Assembly: GCF_014203705.1 (NCBI RefSeq)
Contig: NZ_JACHJR010000001.1
Location: 3,038,001 to 3,102,000, forward strand
Direction: 5' to 3'
DNA: 64,000 nt
From: Kitasatospora gansuensis
GTDB taxonomy: Bacteria > Actinomycetota > Actinomycetes > Streptomycetales > Streptomycetaceae
Shown in pieces: positions 1-8,892 of the stretch. The notes under the pieces are model-generated. The model was not told where the DNA came from and ran no database searches. It saw only the letters and a program-made list of their open reading frames with translations. Every line of letters begins with the position of its first letter. Positions within the stretch are counted from its first letter, which is position 1. A program made the translations under genes and the position numbers.

Positions 1-767
1 TCGTCCACCTGGGCCCGGCCGGCCTCGCCCTTGTCCTGGTCGAGCAGTCGGCCGGCCAGCTGGGCCTTGATGGTGATCAGCGAGAGCGAGTGGCCGAGCA
101 GGTCGTGCAGGTCGCGGGCGAGCCGCAGCCGCTCCTCCGAGGCCGCCAGGTGGGCCACCGTGGCCCGGGCCTCGCGGAGTTCGCGCATGGTGCTGATCAG
201 CCGCTGCAGGCCGTTCATGGCCAGCCCGCTGAGGAAGCAGGGCAGCACGATCGCCGCCATGGTGTCGCGTTCGGTGTGGATCAGCAGGCCCACCAGCAGC
301 GCCAGCGCGGTGATCCCGGCCACCCCGATCAGGCCGAGTCTGGGCGGCAGTACGGCTCCGACGCAGACCGAGGTGTACGTGAACAGCACCAGCCAGGGCA
401 CCCCGAAGGTGAGCGAGGTGCTCAGCGCGAGCAGCAGCATCACCCCCGCCACCACCAGGCCGCCGTGCCAGTGCGGGGAGGCCATCGAGCGGACCGCCAC
501 CATGCCCAGGTAGGCGAACAGGAAGAGGCTCAGCGCGACCCAGCCGACGATCTTGCCCGCCAGGGTGTGCTCGTCGCCGAGCAGGTCCTCCACCGGGTAG
601 AAGAGGTAGACCATCCAGAGCAGCATCCAGGCGAGTTTGACCACCAGTTGGCGGGCGTTCTCGACCCGTGCGCCGGGTACGACGGCGAACGACTCGGTGG
701 CACCGCCCGCCCCCGTCCCGGTGGGACGGAAGCGGGCGGGGAGGAACTTCGACATGCCGGCCATCAT
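1..767 (-). CDS. Sensor histidine kinase, DesK/NarL-partner type (partial, C-terminus outside window)
   Basis: Membrane sensor kinase of a two-component system; it should autophosphorylate on His and pass phosphate to a response regulator, probably encoded just beyond the left edge. Five or six hydrophobic segments fill about residues 38-185, followed by a coiled linker and the HisKA_3 motif ARDLHDLLGHSLSLI, with the phospho-acceptor His near residue 220. The ATPase domain is outside the window. Tandem ATG codons at 767 and 764 overlap the stop of the upstream permease gene in ATGA fashion, so it is translationally coupled to the ABC exporter. The exporter may be controlled by, or give cues to, this system. 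The family is clear; the signal is unknown. Confidence 0.88.
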   Translation of the reverse strand, partial: MMAGMSKFLPARFRPTGTGAGGATESFAVVPGARVENARQLVVKLAWMLLWMVYLFYPVEDLLGDEHTLAGKIVGWVALSLFLFAYLGMVAVRSMASPHWHGGLVVAGVMLLLALSTSLTFGVPWLVLFTYTSVCVGAVLPPRLGLIGVAGITALALLVGLLIHTERDTMAAIVLPCFLSGLAMNGLQRLISTMRELREARATVAHLAASEERLRLARDLHDLLGHSLSLITIKAQLAGRLLDQDKGEAGRAQVD

Positions 768-1489
768 GCCTGCTTGGTGTCCTTGCGGTAGAGGAAGGCC
801 GCTCCGGCGACGAAGACCACCAGGAAGCCGGTCAGTCCGGCCACTGCGGCGAGGTTCAGCGACTGGCCCGGCTGCACGAAGGTGGCCAACTGGTTGTACA
901 GGTACACCGGGTTGAACTGGGCCACCGACTTGAGCGAGTCCCCGATCGGGAACCAGGTGCCGCCGAACAGGGCCATCAACATGTAGACGATCATCACGAT
1001 CGGCTGCACCGCGTCGGGCTGGGCCGCGTAGCCCAGCGCCACGCCGAGCGCCGCGAAGACGAAGCTGCCGAGCCAGAGGGCCAGGCCGAGGCCGAGCCAC
1101 TGGGCGACCGAGAGCGAGACACCCTCGAAGGCGCCGATCACGAAGACCACCACGATCGCGGGCAGCGTGGTGACCGCGCAGGAGGCGATCTTGGCGATGG
1201 TGTACGCCCGGCCGGGCAGCGCGGTCAGCCGCAACTGCCGGACCCAGCCGCTCTTCCGCTCCAGCGAGATCCGCTGCGCGCTGCCGGTGAGCACCGCGCC
1301 GACCGCGCCGAAGGTGGCCATCGAGACCATGAAGTACGCCTTCACCGACACCCCGCCGGCCACCGTGTCGGAGCTGCCGTAGGCGTTGATGAAGAAGACG
1401 TAGAGCAGGGCCGGGTAGAGCACCGTGAACATCAGGTAGCGCTTGTTCCGGAGGGTCCGCAGGATCTCGAGCTGCACCAGGGTCTTCAT
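764..1489 (-). CDS. ABC-2 type transporter permease
   Basis: Integral membrane subunit (241 aa) of a two-component ABC exporter of the DrrB/ABC-2 class. It starts MKTLVQLEILRTLRNKRYLM, then shows about six hydrophobic segments spread over the whole length, which is the usual ABC-2 layout. The start overlaps the end of the ATPase gene (ATPase stop at 1486-1488, ATG at 1489) and the stop overlaps the kinase start, so the three genes form one tightly coupled operon on the minus strand. The substrate cannot be read from sequence; drugs, lipids or lantibiotics are typical for such pairs. Confidence 0.9.
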   Translation of the reverse strand: MKTLVQLEILRTLRNKRYLMFTVLYPALLYVFFINAYGSSDTVAGGVSVKAYFMVSMATFGAVGAVLTGSAQRISLERKSGWVRQLRLTALPGRAYTIAKIASCAVTTLPAIVVVFVIGAFEGVSLSVAQWLGLGLALWLGSFVFAALGVALGYAAQPDAVQPIVMIVYMLMALFGGTWFPIGDSLKSVAQFNPVYLYNQLATFVQPGQSLNLAAVAGLTGFLVVFVAGAAFLYRKDTKQA

Positions 1490-2424
1490 CGCGCGGTCTC
1501 CTCGTCGGCCTCGCCGGTGATGGTCAGGAAGGCCTGCTCCAGGCCCAGGCTGGTGACTTCCAGGGCCCGCGGGTAGAGCCCGGCCCGGTACAGGCCGGCC
1601 ACCCCGGCGTCGGCGTCGGTGCTGCGGATCCGGACGCTGCGCACGCCGTCCGGACGGGTCGTCAGGTCCAGGCCCACGGTGCCGGGGAGGGCGCGCAGCA
1701 CGCTCTCCCCGGCGGCCCCGTCGGCGGGGTGCAGCTCGAAGGAGATCCGGCGGGCGCCGGCCTTGGCCTTGATCTCGGCGGAGGTGCCGTCGGCGATCAG
1801 CCGGCCCCGGTGCAGCACCAGCACCCGGTCGGCGATCGAGTCCGCCTCCTCCAGGTAGTGGGTGGCGAACAGCACCGTGCGGCCCGCGTCGGCCTCGGCC
1901 CGCATCGCGGCCCAGAACTGCTGGCGGACCGAGACGTCCATACCGGTGGTCGGCTCGTCCAGCACGATCAGGTCGTTGGCCCCGGCGATCGCGAGGGCGA
2001 AGCGGACCCGCTGCTCCTGGCCGCCGGAGAGCTTGTCGACCTTGCGCTCGGCCAGCTCGGTGATCCCGGCGTGCTCCATCACCTTCGCCGGGTTGTGGCC
2101 CCGGGGGTGGACGTCGCAGGCGAACTTGACCAGCTCGCGGACCTTGACCTCGCCGAGCAGGCCGCCGCTCTGCAGCATCGCGCCGACCAGGCCGGTCTCG
2201 ATCGCGGCCCGCGGGCTGCCGCCGAACAGCGAGACGGTGCCCTGGTCGGGCTCACGCAGACCGAGCAGCAGGTCCAGGCTGCTGGACTTGCCCGCCCCGT
2301 TCGGGCCGAGCAGCGCGACCGTCTCGCCGGGCCGCAGCACCAGGTCGAGACCGTTCACCGCCTTGACCGCGCCGTAGCTCTTGCTCACCTGCCGGAAGGC
2401 AGCCACCTCGGTACTCATCTGCAT
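1486..2424 (-). CDS. ABC transporter ATP-binding protein (ABC-2 exporter)
   Basis: ATPase subunit (312 aa) energising the neighbouring ABC-2 permease. Visible motifs are Walker A GPNGAGKSS (residues 40-48), signature LSGGQEQR, Walker B LIVLDEPTTGMD and the switch His in FATHYLEEAD. The C-terminal 90 residues are the divergent extension seen in DrrA/NatA-like exporters. Two in-frame ATGs lie at 2424 and 2418; a purine-rich GGGGAGAGGGATGCAG stretch upstream supports this region as the start. It is the first gene of the operon ATPase, permease, histidine kinase. Confidence 0.92.
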   Translation of the reverse strand: MQMSTEVAAFRQVSKSYGAVKAVNGLDLVLRPGETVALLGPNGAGKSSSLDLLLGLREPDQGTVSLFGGSPRAAIETGLVGAMLQSGGLLGEVKVRELVKFACDVHPRGHNPAKVMEHAGITELAERKVDKLSGGQEQRVRFALAIAGANDLIVLDEPTTGMDVSVRQQFWAAMRAEADAGRTVLFATHYLEEADSIADRVLVLHRGRLIADGTSAEIKAKAGARRISFELHPADGAAGESVLRALPGTVGLDLTTRPDGVRSVRIRSTDADAGVAGLYRAGLYPRALEVTSLGLEQAFLTITGEADEETAR

Positions 2425-2513
2425 CCCTCTCCCCGTCGTTCTGACTCCTCAAGAATCCCGGGAAGGGGGGTGTCGCCGTCAGTGTGCACCGTCGTGTGCT
2501 CCGCATGACGGAT

Positions 2514-2545
2514 GTCACGGGCCCCGTGTGACAGGGGCCCGTGAC
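2514..2545 (-). terminator. Terminator hairpin downstream of the S9 peptidase
   Basis: Perfect 12-bp inverted repeat, GTCACGGGCCCC and its complement, with an 8-nt loop. It lies between the peptidase stop (2552) and the ABC ATPase start (2424), so it probably separates the two minus-strand units. No clear U-tract. Confidence 0.75.
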
Positions 2546-2551
2546 AGGGCG

Positions 2552-4657
2552 TCAGCTGCCCAGCTGTTCCTTCAGGAAGGAGACCTGGAGCAGCAGCAGG
2601 TTCTCCGCGACCTGCTCCTGCGGCGTCATGTGGGTGACCCCGGAGAGCGGCAGCACGGTGTGCGGGCGCCCGGCGGCGAGCAGCGCGGAGGACAGCCGCA
2701 GGGTGTGCGCGGCCACCACGTTGTCGTCGGCCAGACCGTGCACCAGCATCAGCGGGCGCTCCAGCTTGGCGGCGTCGGCGGTCAGCGAGTTGGCGTCGTA
2801 GACCTCCGGGCGCTGGTCCGGGTGGCCGAGGTAGCGCTCGGTGTAGTGGGTGTCGTAGAGCCGCCAGTCGGTGACCGGGGCGCCGGAGACGGCCGCGTGG
2901 AACACGTCCGGGCGGCGCAGCACCGCGAGCGCGGCCAGGTAGCCGCCGTACGACCAGCCCCGGATGGCGACCTTCTCCAGGTCCAGCGGGTACTGCCCGG
3001 CCAGCGCCCGGAGCGCGTCCACCTGGTCCTCCAGGGTGGCCCCGGCGAAGTCGAAGGCGATCGCCTTCTCCCACTCCGGGCTGCGGCCGGGGGTGCCCCG
3101 GCCGTCCGCGACGATCACCGCGAAGCCCTGGTCGGCGAACCACTGCGAGGTCAGGTGCGGGTTCTGCGACCGCACCACCCGCTGCCCGTGCGGGCCGCCG
3201 TACGGGTCCATCAGGACCGGCAGCAGCCCGTCCCGGTCCCGGTCGTAGCCGGTCGGCAGGAAGACCGCGGTGGGGATCCGGCGCTCGCCCGCGAAGACGA
3301 ACTCCGGGCGGGCGGTGATCAGCGGCGTCTCGGCGTACGAGGCGACGGTGGCCAGCGGCTCGCCGTCGACCAGCACCTCGACCCGGGCGCCGGACCAGGC
3401 CGGGTCCGCGCTGACCAGCACCGTGACGTCGCCGCCCCGGACGGCGGAGACCGCACCGGCGGCGCCGAGCCGGGTCAGGCCGGAGCCGTCCAGGCCGATC
3501 TCGAAGGTGCCGATCCAGCCGGGCACGGGGTCGGTCTCCTCGGTGCCGCCGCTCGCGGTGAACAGCACGGTCGAGCCCACCGAGAGCACCGACCTGACGT
3601 GCAGCCGACGGTCGGTCAGCTGCCGCTCCCCGGCCACCAGGACGCGGGCGCCGTCCTGGTCGGCGATCCGGACCAGCAGGCCGTCGGCGGTCCTGGCCGG
3701 CACACCGGAGAACAGGTCCAGCCAGACCGGGTCGCTCTCCGCCAGCACGGTGGTGGTGGCGCCGGTGGTCTGGTCGACCGTCAGGTACCGCTGGCTGCGC
3801 TGGTCGCGGGCCTGCACCAGCAGGGTGAGCTCCTGCTCGGACCAGTGCACCCGGGCCAGGTACGGGAACGCCTCGCGGTCCCAGGTCAGCTCGGTGCGGG
3901 AGCCGTCCAGGCCGAGCAGCCAGAGGCCGACCTCGGCGTTGGCGGTGCCGGCCGCCGGGTAGGCCACCTCGGCGGGCACGCTGCCGGGGTTGGCCGGGTC
4001 GGCGATCCACCAGCGCTGGACGGGGGCGTCGTCGGCCCGGGCCGCCAGCAGCCGGTCACCGGCCGGGGCCCACCAGTGGCCGCGGTCCCGGTCCATCTCC
4101 TCCTGCGCGATGAACTCGGCCTGACCCCACGTCACCCCGGCCCGCTCGGGGGTGGCCAGCGCGCGGTCCCCCGAGCCGTCGGTACGGGTCACCCGCAGCT
4201 CGCCCTCGACGGTCGCGTACGCCACGTGGCTCCCGTCCGGCGAGAACCGGGGGTCGACCAGCGGCCCGGCGGCGGGCAGCTCACGGGTCGGCCGCTCCCC
4301 CGTCAGGTCGGCGAGGAACAGGCGGCCGGAGAGCGCGAAGGCGGCCAGCGCCCCCGCCCCGTCCAGGGTGTAGCCGACGATGCCGGCCGAACCCTCGCGG
4401 CTCCGCTCCCGGCGGGCCCGCTCGGCGGCCGACAGGCTCTCCTCGCCGCCGCCGAGCAGGGCCACCGGGTCGGCGGCGATCCGCTCGGCACCGGTGGTGG
4501 GGTCCATGGTCCAGAGCAGGTTGGCGCGATCGTCGCCGCCCTTGGCCCGGAGGAAGACGACCCGGGACCCGTCGGGTGCGACGGCGAAGGACCGGGGTGC
4601 GCCGACGGTGAAGCGCTGGGTGCGCGCGTACTGCCGGGGAAAAGTGTCGGTGGTCAT
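2552..4657 (-). CDS. S9 family peptidase, dipeptidyl-peptidase IV-like
   Basis: Serine exopeptidase/oligopeptidase of family S9B (701 aa). No signal peptide is visible, so it is probably cytosolic. The N-terminal two thirds is a beta-propeller; AQEEMDRDRGHWW contains the Glu-Glu pair that DPP-IV enzymes use to hold the substrate N-terminus. The C-terminal alpha/beta-hydrolase has the nucleophile motif GWSYGGY (Ser near residue 567), the Asp motif HGLADDNV and the His motif GVTHM near residue 675. An open frame continues 51 codons upstream, but a TAGGGT -10 box 8 nt before the ATG at 4657 indicates a leaderless transcript starting here. Its location near three peptide importers would fit a role in trimming imported peptides, which is inference. 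Confidence 0.93.
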   Translation of the reverse strand: MTTDTFPRQYARTQRFTVGAPRSFAVAPDGSRVVFLRAKGGDDRANLLWTMDPTTGAERIAADPVALLGGGEESLSAAERARRERSREGSAGIVGYTLDGAGALAAFALSGRLFLADLTGERPTRELPAAGPLVDPRFSPDGSHVAYATVEGELRVTRTDGSGDRALATPERAGVTWGQAEFIAQEEMDRDRGHWWAPAGDRLLAARADDAPVQRWWIADPANPGSVPAEVAYPAAGTANAEVGLWLLGLDGSRTELTWDREAFPYLARVHWSEQELTLLVQARDQRSQRYLTVDQTTGATTTVLAESDPVWLDLFSGVPARTADGLLVRIADQDGARVLVAGERQLTDRRLHVRSVLSVGSTVLFTASGGTEETDPVPGWIGTFEIGLDGSGLTRLGAAGAVSAVRGGDVTVLVSADPAWSGARVEVLVDGEPLATVASYAETPLITARPEFVFAGERRIPTAVFLPTGYDRDRDGLLPVLMDPYGGPHGQRVVRSQNPHLTSQWFADQGFAVIVADGRGTPGRSPEWEKAIAFDFAGATLEDQVDALRALAGQYPLDLEKVAIRGWSYGGYLAALAVLRRPDVFHAAVSGAPVTDWRLYDTHYTERYLGHPDQRPEVYDANSLTADAAKLERPLMLVHGLADDNVVAAHTLRLSSALLAAGRPHTVLPLSGVTHMTPQEQVAENLLLLQVSFLKEQLGS

Positions 4658-4665
4658 GGCACCGA

Positions 4666-4671
4666 ACCCTA
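4666..4671 (-). promoter_or_regulatory. -10 box (TAGGGT) of a leaderless promoter for the S9 peptidase
   Basis: TAGGGT on the minus strand ends 8 nt before ATG 4657. This geometry puts the transcription start at or next to the start codon. Confidence 0.5.
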
Positions 4672-4890
4672 GACGGTGATCACTCGTTCGGAGCAGAGTC
4701 CGTAACCCGGCTCGCCGGGGGCTCCGTGCCCTGTCCCACCGGCCCGGGGGACGGGTGACGGGCTGCTCCGAACGGGCCGGACGGCTCACGGAGCGTGATG
4801 CGGCGCTCACCGATCGGGTATTGCTTGAGCCATCACGTCCCCCCTGCCGCCCCGCCCAGGGCGGTGCACCCGAGAAAGGGTGTGAGCCTG

Positions 4891-5085
4891 ATGGCTCTCT
4901 CCATCTCCGCAGCCGTGCTGATGCTGGTCATCGTGGTGGTGCTGATCCGCCGCTCCGGACTGAAGCTGGCGCACGCGATCATCTGCGCACTGCTCGGCTT
5001 CTACCTGGCGTCCAGTTCGATCGCCCCCTCGATCCAGCAGGTGACCAGCAACGTGGCCGGCATGATCAACGGCCTGAAGCTCTGA
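4891..5085 (+). CDS. Small membrane protein of unknown function (64 aa)
   Basis: A 64-residue hydrophobic protein, MALSISAAVLMLVIVVVLIRR at the N-terminus, with one strong transmembrane segment (about 3-19), a second weaker one (about 26-46) and an amphipathic tail. GAGAAAGGG at 4872-4880 is the ribosome site for ATG 4891; a longer open frame from 4795 lacks any such signal. It lies just upstream of mshB on the same strand, 45 bp apart. I do not recognise a function. Confidence 0.75.
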   Translation: MALSISAAVLMLVIVVVLIRRSGLKLAHAIICALLGFYLASSSIAPSIQQVTSNVAGMINGLKL

Positions 5086-5117
5086 GGTCGACCGGCGGTT
5101 GGGGATCGGCCGGTCGG

Positions 5118-5123
5118 TAGGCT
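5118..5123 (+). promoter_or_regulatory. -10 box (TAGGCT) of a leaderless promoter for mshB
   Basis: TAGGCT followed by 7 nt and the mshB ATG; no Shine-Dalgarno sequence is present. It also implies that mshB has its own promoter apart from the small gene upstream. Confidence 0.55.
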
Positions 5124-5130
5124 GCCCGGT

Positions 5131-6030
5131 ATGACCGCTGCCTCCGACCGGCCCGCGCGCCGGCTGCTGCTGGTGCACGCCCACCCCGACGACGAGTCGA
5201 TCGGCAACGGCGCGACCATGGCCAGGTACGCCGCCGAGGGCGCCGCCGTCACGCTGGTGACCTGCACGCTCGGCGAGGGCGGTGAGGTGATCCCGCCGGA
5301 GCTGGCGGAGCTGACCGCGGACCGGACCGACACCCTGGGCGAGTACCGGATCGGCGAACTCACCGCCGCGATGGGCGAGCTGGGCGTCACCGACGTCCGC
5401 TTCCTGGGCGGCCCGGGGCGCTACCGGGACTCCGGGATGATGGGCCTGCCGGAGAACGACCGCCCCGACTGCTTCTGGCAGGCCCCGCTGGACGAGGCCG
5501 CCGCCCACCTGGTGGCGGTGGTCCGCGAGCTGCGGCCGCAGGTGCTGGTCACCTACGACGAGCAGGGCGGCTACGGGCACCCGGACCACGTGAAGGCCCA
5601 TCAGGTCGCCATGCGGGCCCACGAACTGGCCGCCGACCCGGCCTGGCGGCCCGAGCTCGGCCCGGCCTGGCGGATCGCCAAGGTGTACTGGAACCGGATG
5701 CCGCGCTCGGTGATCGAGGCCGGGCTGGCCGCGACCGCCGCCGCGGCGCCGTTCCCGGGGGTCGCCGTCCCGGCCGACGTGCCCGGGGTGGTGCCGGACG
5801 AGCTGGTCAGCACCGTGCTGGACGGCGCGGCGTACGCCGGGGTGAAGGCGGCCGCGATGGCGGCGCACGCCACCCAGATCACCGTGTCCGGTGCGTACTT
5901 CGCGCTGAGCAACGACCTCGGGCAGCCACTGGTGGCCACCGAGTACTACCAGCTGGTCCGGGGCGAGCCCGGGCCCGAGCTGCCGGAGACCGACCTGTTC
6001 GCCGGTCTCGGGCTGGAGGCGCACCGATGA
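5131..6030 (+). CDS. mshB: N-acetyl-1-D-myo-inositol-2-amino-2-deoxy-alpha-D-glucopyranoside deacetylase (MshB)
   Basis: Zinc-dependent LmbE-family deacetylase (299 aa) that removes acetyl from GlcNAc-inositol, the second enzymatic step of mycothiol biosynthesis, in the cytosol. Zinc and catalytic residues are visible in AHPDDE (residues 17-22) and GHPDH (about 149-153); the central [13 protein letters not shown] segment is typical of MshB. Length matches the family. The gene overlaps the following DUF6113 gene by 4 bp (ATGA). Mycothiol is restricted to actinobacteria, which supports the taxonomic assignment. Confidence 0.96.
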   Translation: MTAASDRPARRLLLVHAHPDDESIGNGATMARYAAEGAAVTLVTCTLGEGGEVIPPELAELTADRTDTLGEYRIGELTAAMGELGVTDVRFLGGPGRYRDSGMMGLPENDRPDCFWQAPLDEAAAHLVAVVRELRPQVLVTYDEQGGYGHPDHVKAHQVAMRAHELAADPAWRPELGPAWRIAKVYWNRMPRSVIEAGLAATAAAAPFPGVAVPADVPGVVPDELVSTVLDGAAYAGVKAAAMAAHATQITVSGAYFALSNDLGQPLVATEYYQLVRGEPGPELPETDLFAGLGLEAHR

Positions 6031-6455
6031 TCCGCACCCTGCCCGCCCGGGTACTCGGCAGCCGCGAGGAGCGGCTGGCCGAGCGTCAGCCGTCGCGCGG
6101 CGGACGGCTGGTGGCCTACCCGGTGCTGTTCGTGCTGGGCGCCCTGGTCTCGCTCTGCGGCTGCTTCGTGCAGTCGCTCTGGCCGCCGGCCGGCCTGCTG
6201 CTGGCCCTGCTGGCCACCCTGGCGGTGTTCTACGGCGGCCTGCGGGTGACCGGCACCAAGCTCGGCGCGGGGGTGCCGCTGGCCGGCTGGTTCCTGATGC
6301 TGATGGTCCTGATGGCCCCGCGCCCGGAGGGCGACTTCGTGCTGGCGGCCGGGTTCACCTCGTACGCCTACCTGTTCCTGGGCGCGGTCGGCGGGGTGAT
6401 CTGCGCCACCCTGCCGACCAGGTCCGGCTTCGGCTACGGCACTCTGACGCACTGA
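6027..6455 (+). CDS. DUF6113 family membrane protein
   Basis: A 142-aa protein with a basic N-terminus of about 30 residues and four predicted membrane segments (about 30-48, 52-69, 85-102 and 112-130). ATG overlaps the mshB stop (ATGA), so it is co-translated with mshB. In streptomycetes this membrane protein generally accompanies mshB; its function is not known to me. A role linked to mycothiol metabolism is only suggested by the conserved neighbourhood. Confidence 0.85.
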   Translation: MIRTLPARVLGSREERLAERQPSRGGRLVAYPVLFVLGALVSLCGCFVQSLWPPAGLLLALLATLAVFYGGLRVTGTKLGAGVPLAGWFLMLMVLMAPRPEGDFVLAAGFTSYAYLFLGAVGGVICATLPTRSGFGYGTLTH

Positions 6456-6738
6456 CGGATCCGACCCGATCACCCCACCTTTCCCGGAGACTGCCCCACC
6501 TTTCCTAGAAAAAGGGGACGTAACGGGTTCTATCCGAACCAGTTCGCCACGTACGTTTGCCCAGTAAGGTGGTGCCGCGACAGGCCCGCTGGCCTGCCGA
6601 AGCTATGTGAAGAGCTGGTGTCGGAGGGGTGTTCGGTCCCATCGGCCGGTGGAGCAGCCGCCCGCCGGGAAGACCGCTACCCCACAACCCGCGACCGCCG
6701 TCCCACGGCGTCGGCCGCGAACCCGGAGCAGAGCAGCA
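6456..6738. other. Intergenic region with two CCCCACCTTTCC direct repeats
   Basis: No gene seen in 283 bp. CCCCACCTTTCC occurs at 6473-6484 and again at 6494-6505, exactly 21 bp apart (two helical turns), followed by an A/T-rich patch. These could be operator half-sites for the next gene. No terminator hairpin follows the DUF6113 gene. Confidence 0.4.
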
Positions 6739-8835
6739 TTGAGCAGCCGCGAATCTGACAGCGCGCATCCGTCGCCCCGACGTACCGGGCCGGATGCCTA
6801 CCCGTCGGGCACCCCGCCGTACGGCACGGGCATCCCGAACGGCGCCGACCCGTTCGGCCCGACGGCAGGTCAGCCCCCGGCCGCCCAGCCCGCCGAGGCC
6901 GACGACGTCCCGAAGACCGAGACCACCCTGACCACCAGGATCCGGATCAACATCCCCGGCTCCCGGCCGATCCCGCCGGTGGTCGTGCGCAGCCCGGTGA
7001 AGAGTGCCGAGCCGGCCGAACCGGCCGGGCCCCGGCACCGTTCGGCCGCTCCCTCCTCCCCGGTGCTCGGCGTGGTCGACGCGGGCGCACCGAGCAGCAC
7101 CCCGGCGAACCTGCCGCCCGAGTGGCAGGAGAGCCCGGCCGCGCCGACCGAGGCCGAGTCCACCGGCGAGTGGTTCCGCCCCCGGCAGAAGGGCGCACCG
7201 GCCCCGGTGACCGCCGGTGCGCCGCGGGCCGAGGCCGCCGACCGGCAGCCCGCGCCCCGGCCCGGCGGGCCCGGCCTGCCGCCGGGGCCGACGCCCTCCG
7301 GGGCCCCGGCCTCACCGTTCGCGCCCTCCGCGCCGCCGACCGCCACCGGCCGGGCCGAGGACCCGTACGACGACCGTCGCCCGCCGGCCGGGTCGTACTC
7401 CAACGACCCGTACGCGGCGGACCCGTACGCCGCGGATCCGTTCGGAGCCGACCCGTTCCGCGAGGAGCCGGTCCGTCAGGCCCCGCCGGTGGCGGACCCG
7501 TTCGCGGCCCGGCACCCCGGCGAGCCGGAGGACACCCAGATCGGCGGCTTCGACCCGATCGGGGACGACTTCGAGGCCCCCGCCCCCCGGCCCGGCGCCA
7601 TACCTGGCGGTGCCGCGATGTTCGGCTCCGCTCCCCCAGCCGCTCCGCAGCCCGCCAAGGACCCGTTCGGCACCGGCCAGCCGCCGGCACCCGGCCGGTT
7701 CGCCGACGTGTCGTACGAGCCCGCCGAGCCCTTCCCCGGCACCCGTCCGGCCGGCTCCCGCCCGCCGGCGGCCGACCCGTTCGCCGCCGACCCGTTCGGC
7801 ACCGCCGGGCCCGAGCCGACCCCCGAGGCCAGGAGCGAGGCCGAGGCCGAGCAGCCCAAGCCCGCCGCCAAGGCTCCGGCGGCCGCCCCCGCGCGCCGCG
7901 GCAAGGGCCGCAAGCTGGTCACCTACGCCGTGGTCCTCGTGCTGTTCGCCGGCTCGGCCGCGTACGGCACCGGTCTGATGCTCAATCAGGCCGACATCCC
8001 CAAGGGCACCACGGTGCTCGGCACCGACATCGGCGGCGACACCCGGGACCAGGCGGTCAACGTGCTGGACGGCACGGTGGCGAAGACCGGCCAGCAGCCG
8101 CTCAAGCTCAAGCTCGGCGAGCAGACCGTGGATCTGGACCCGACCGCCGCCGGGCTCGGCTTCGACACCACCGCGACGGTGGACGGGCTGACCAAGCACA
8201 GCTACAACCCGGTCGAGGTGATCGGTTCGCTGGCCGGCGGCAGCAAGGCGGTGGCCCCCGAGGTGCGGGTCGACCGGGCCAAGCTGAAGGCCGCCTTGGA
8301 GGGCCTGAGCGCCAAGTCCAGCATGGGCCTGCAGGAGGGCTTCGTCCGGTTCACCCCGGACGGCAAGGCCGAGGTGGTGCCGGGCCGGGCCGGGCAGCGG
8401 GTGGACGCCGCCGCGGCGATGGACCAGGTCGAGCAGGCCTACCGGGCCAGGGCCGCCGGGCAGCCGGACGCGGTGCTCACCGTCCCGGTGACGGCGGCTC
8501 AGCCGAAGGTCTCCGAGGACGCGTTGAAGGCCGCCGCCGAGTCGCTCGGCAAGCAGGTCACCAGCGGGCCGGTCTCGGTCACCGCCGGCACCAAGCGCTG
8601 GGACTTCACCAAGGCGATCGCCGCCAAGGTGCTCACGCTGGCCCCGGACGCCTCCGGCAAGATCGTGCCGACCTGGGACCTGGACAAGCTCACCGCCGAG
8701 CTGGACGGTGCCTTCGCCAAGAGCAAGACCAAGAAGGGCAACGCCCTGGTCCCGATCACCACCCAGGACGTCGCGGACGGCATCACCTCGATGCTGGACA
8801 AGACCGGCACCCGGGCGTACAAGTTCAACAGCTGA
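6739..8835 (+). CDS. Proline-rich membrane protein with YoaR-like peptidoglycan-binding domains
   Basis: About 698 aa. The first 390 residues are low-complexity, rich in Pro, Ala, Gly and Asp, with repeated ADPF/ADPY units (for example DPYAADPYAADPFGADPF). One transmembrane segment follows at about 393-415 (LVTYAVVLVLFAGSAAYG). The extracellular part has GTDIGGDTRDQAVNVL, typical of the PG_binding_4/YoaR domain found before VanW or L,D-transpeptidase domains, and a second similar unit near 580-660; here no catalytic domain follows. A TTG at 6739 preceded by CGGAG is the likely start, giving MSSRESDS; an upstream ATG at 6607 is in frame but has no ribosome site. Probably a cell-wall-anchored scaffold; function unknown. 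Confidence 0.78.
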   Translation: MSSRESDSAHPSPRRTGPDAYPSGTPPYGTGIPNGADPFGPTAGQPPAAQPAEADDVPKTETTLTTRIRINIPGSRPIPPVVVRSPVKSAEPAEPAGPRHRSAAPSSPVLGVVDAGAPSSTPANLPPEWQESPAAPTEAESTGEWFRPRQKGAPAPVTAGAPRAEAADRQPAPRPGGPGLPPGPTPSGAPASPFAPSAPPTATGRAEDPYDDRRPPAGSYSNDPYAADPYAADPFGADPFREEPVRQAPPVADPFAARHPGEPEDTQIGGFDPIGDDFEAPAPRPGAIPGGAAMFGSAPPAAPQPAKDPFGTGQPPAPGRFADVSYEPAEPFPGTRPAGSRPPAADPFAADPFGTAGPEPTPEARSEAEAEQPKPAAKAPAAAPARRGKGRKLVTYAVVLVLFAGSAAYGTGLMLNQADIPKGTTVLGTDIGGDTRDQAVNVLDGTVAKTGQQPLKLKLGEQTVDLDPTAAGLGFDTTATVDGLTKHSYNPVEVIGSLAGGSKAVAPEVRVDRAKLKAALEGLSAKSSMGLQEGFVRFTPDGKAEVVPGRAGQRVDAAAAMDQVEQAYRARAAGQPDAVLTVPVTAAQPKVSEDALKAAAESLGKQVTSGPVSVTAGTKRWDFTKAIAAKVLTLAPDASGKIVPTWDLDKLTAELDGAFAKSKTKKGNALVPITTQDVADGITSMLDKTGTRAYKFNS

Positions 8836-8852
8836 GCCACCCTCAGCCCCCG

Positions 8853-8892
8853 GCGCGGGTCGGGACCGTCAACGGTCCCGACCCGCGCTTTT
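8853..8892 (+). terminator. Rho-independent terminator
   Basis: Perfect 16-bp stem (GCGCGGGTCGGGACCG and complement), TCAA loop and TTTT tail, 18 bp after the stop of the proline-rich protein gene. Confidence 0.92.
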
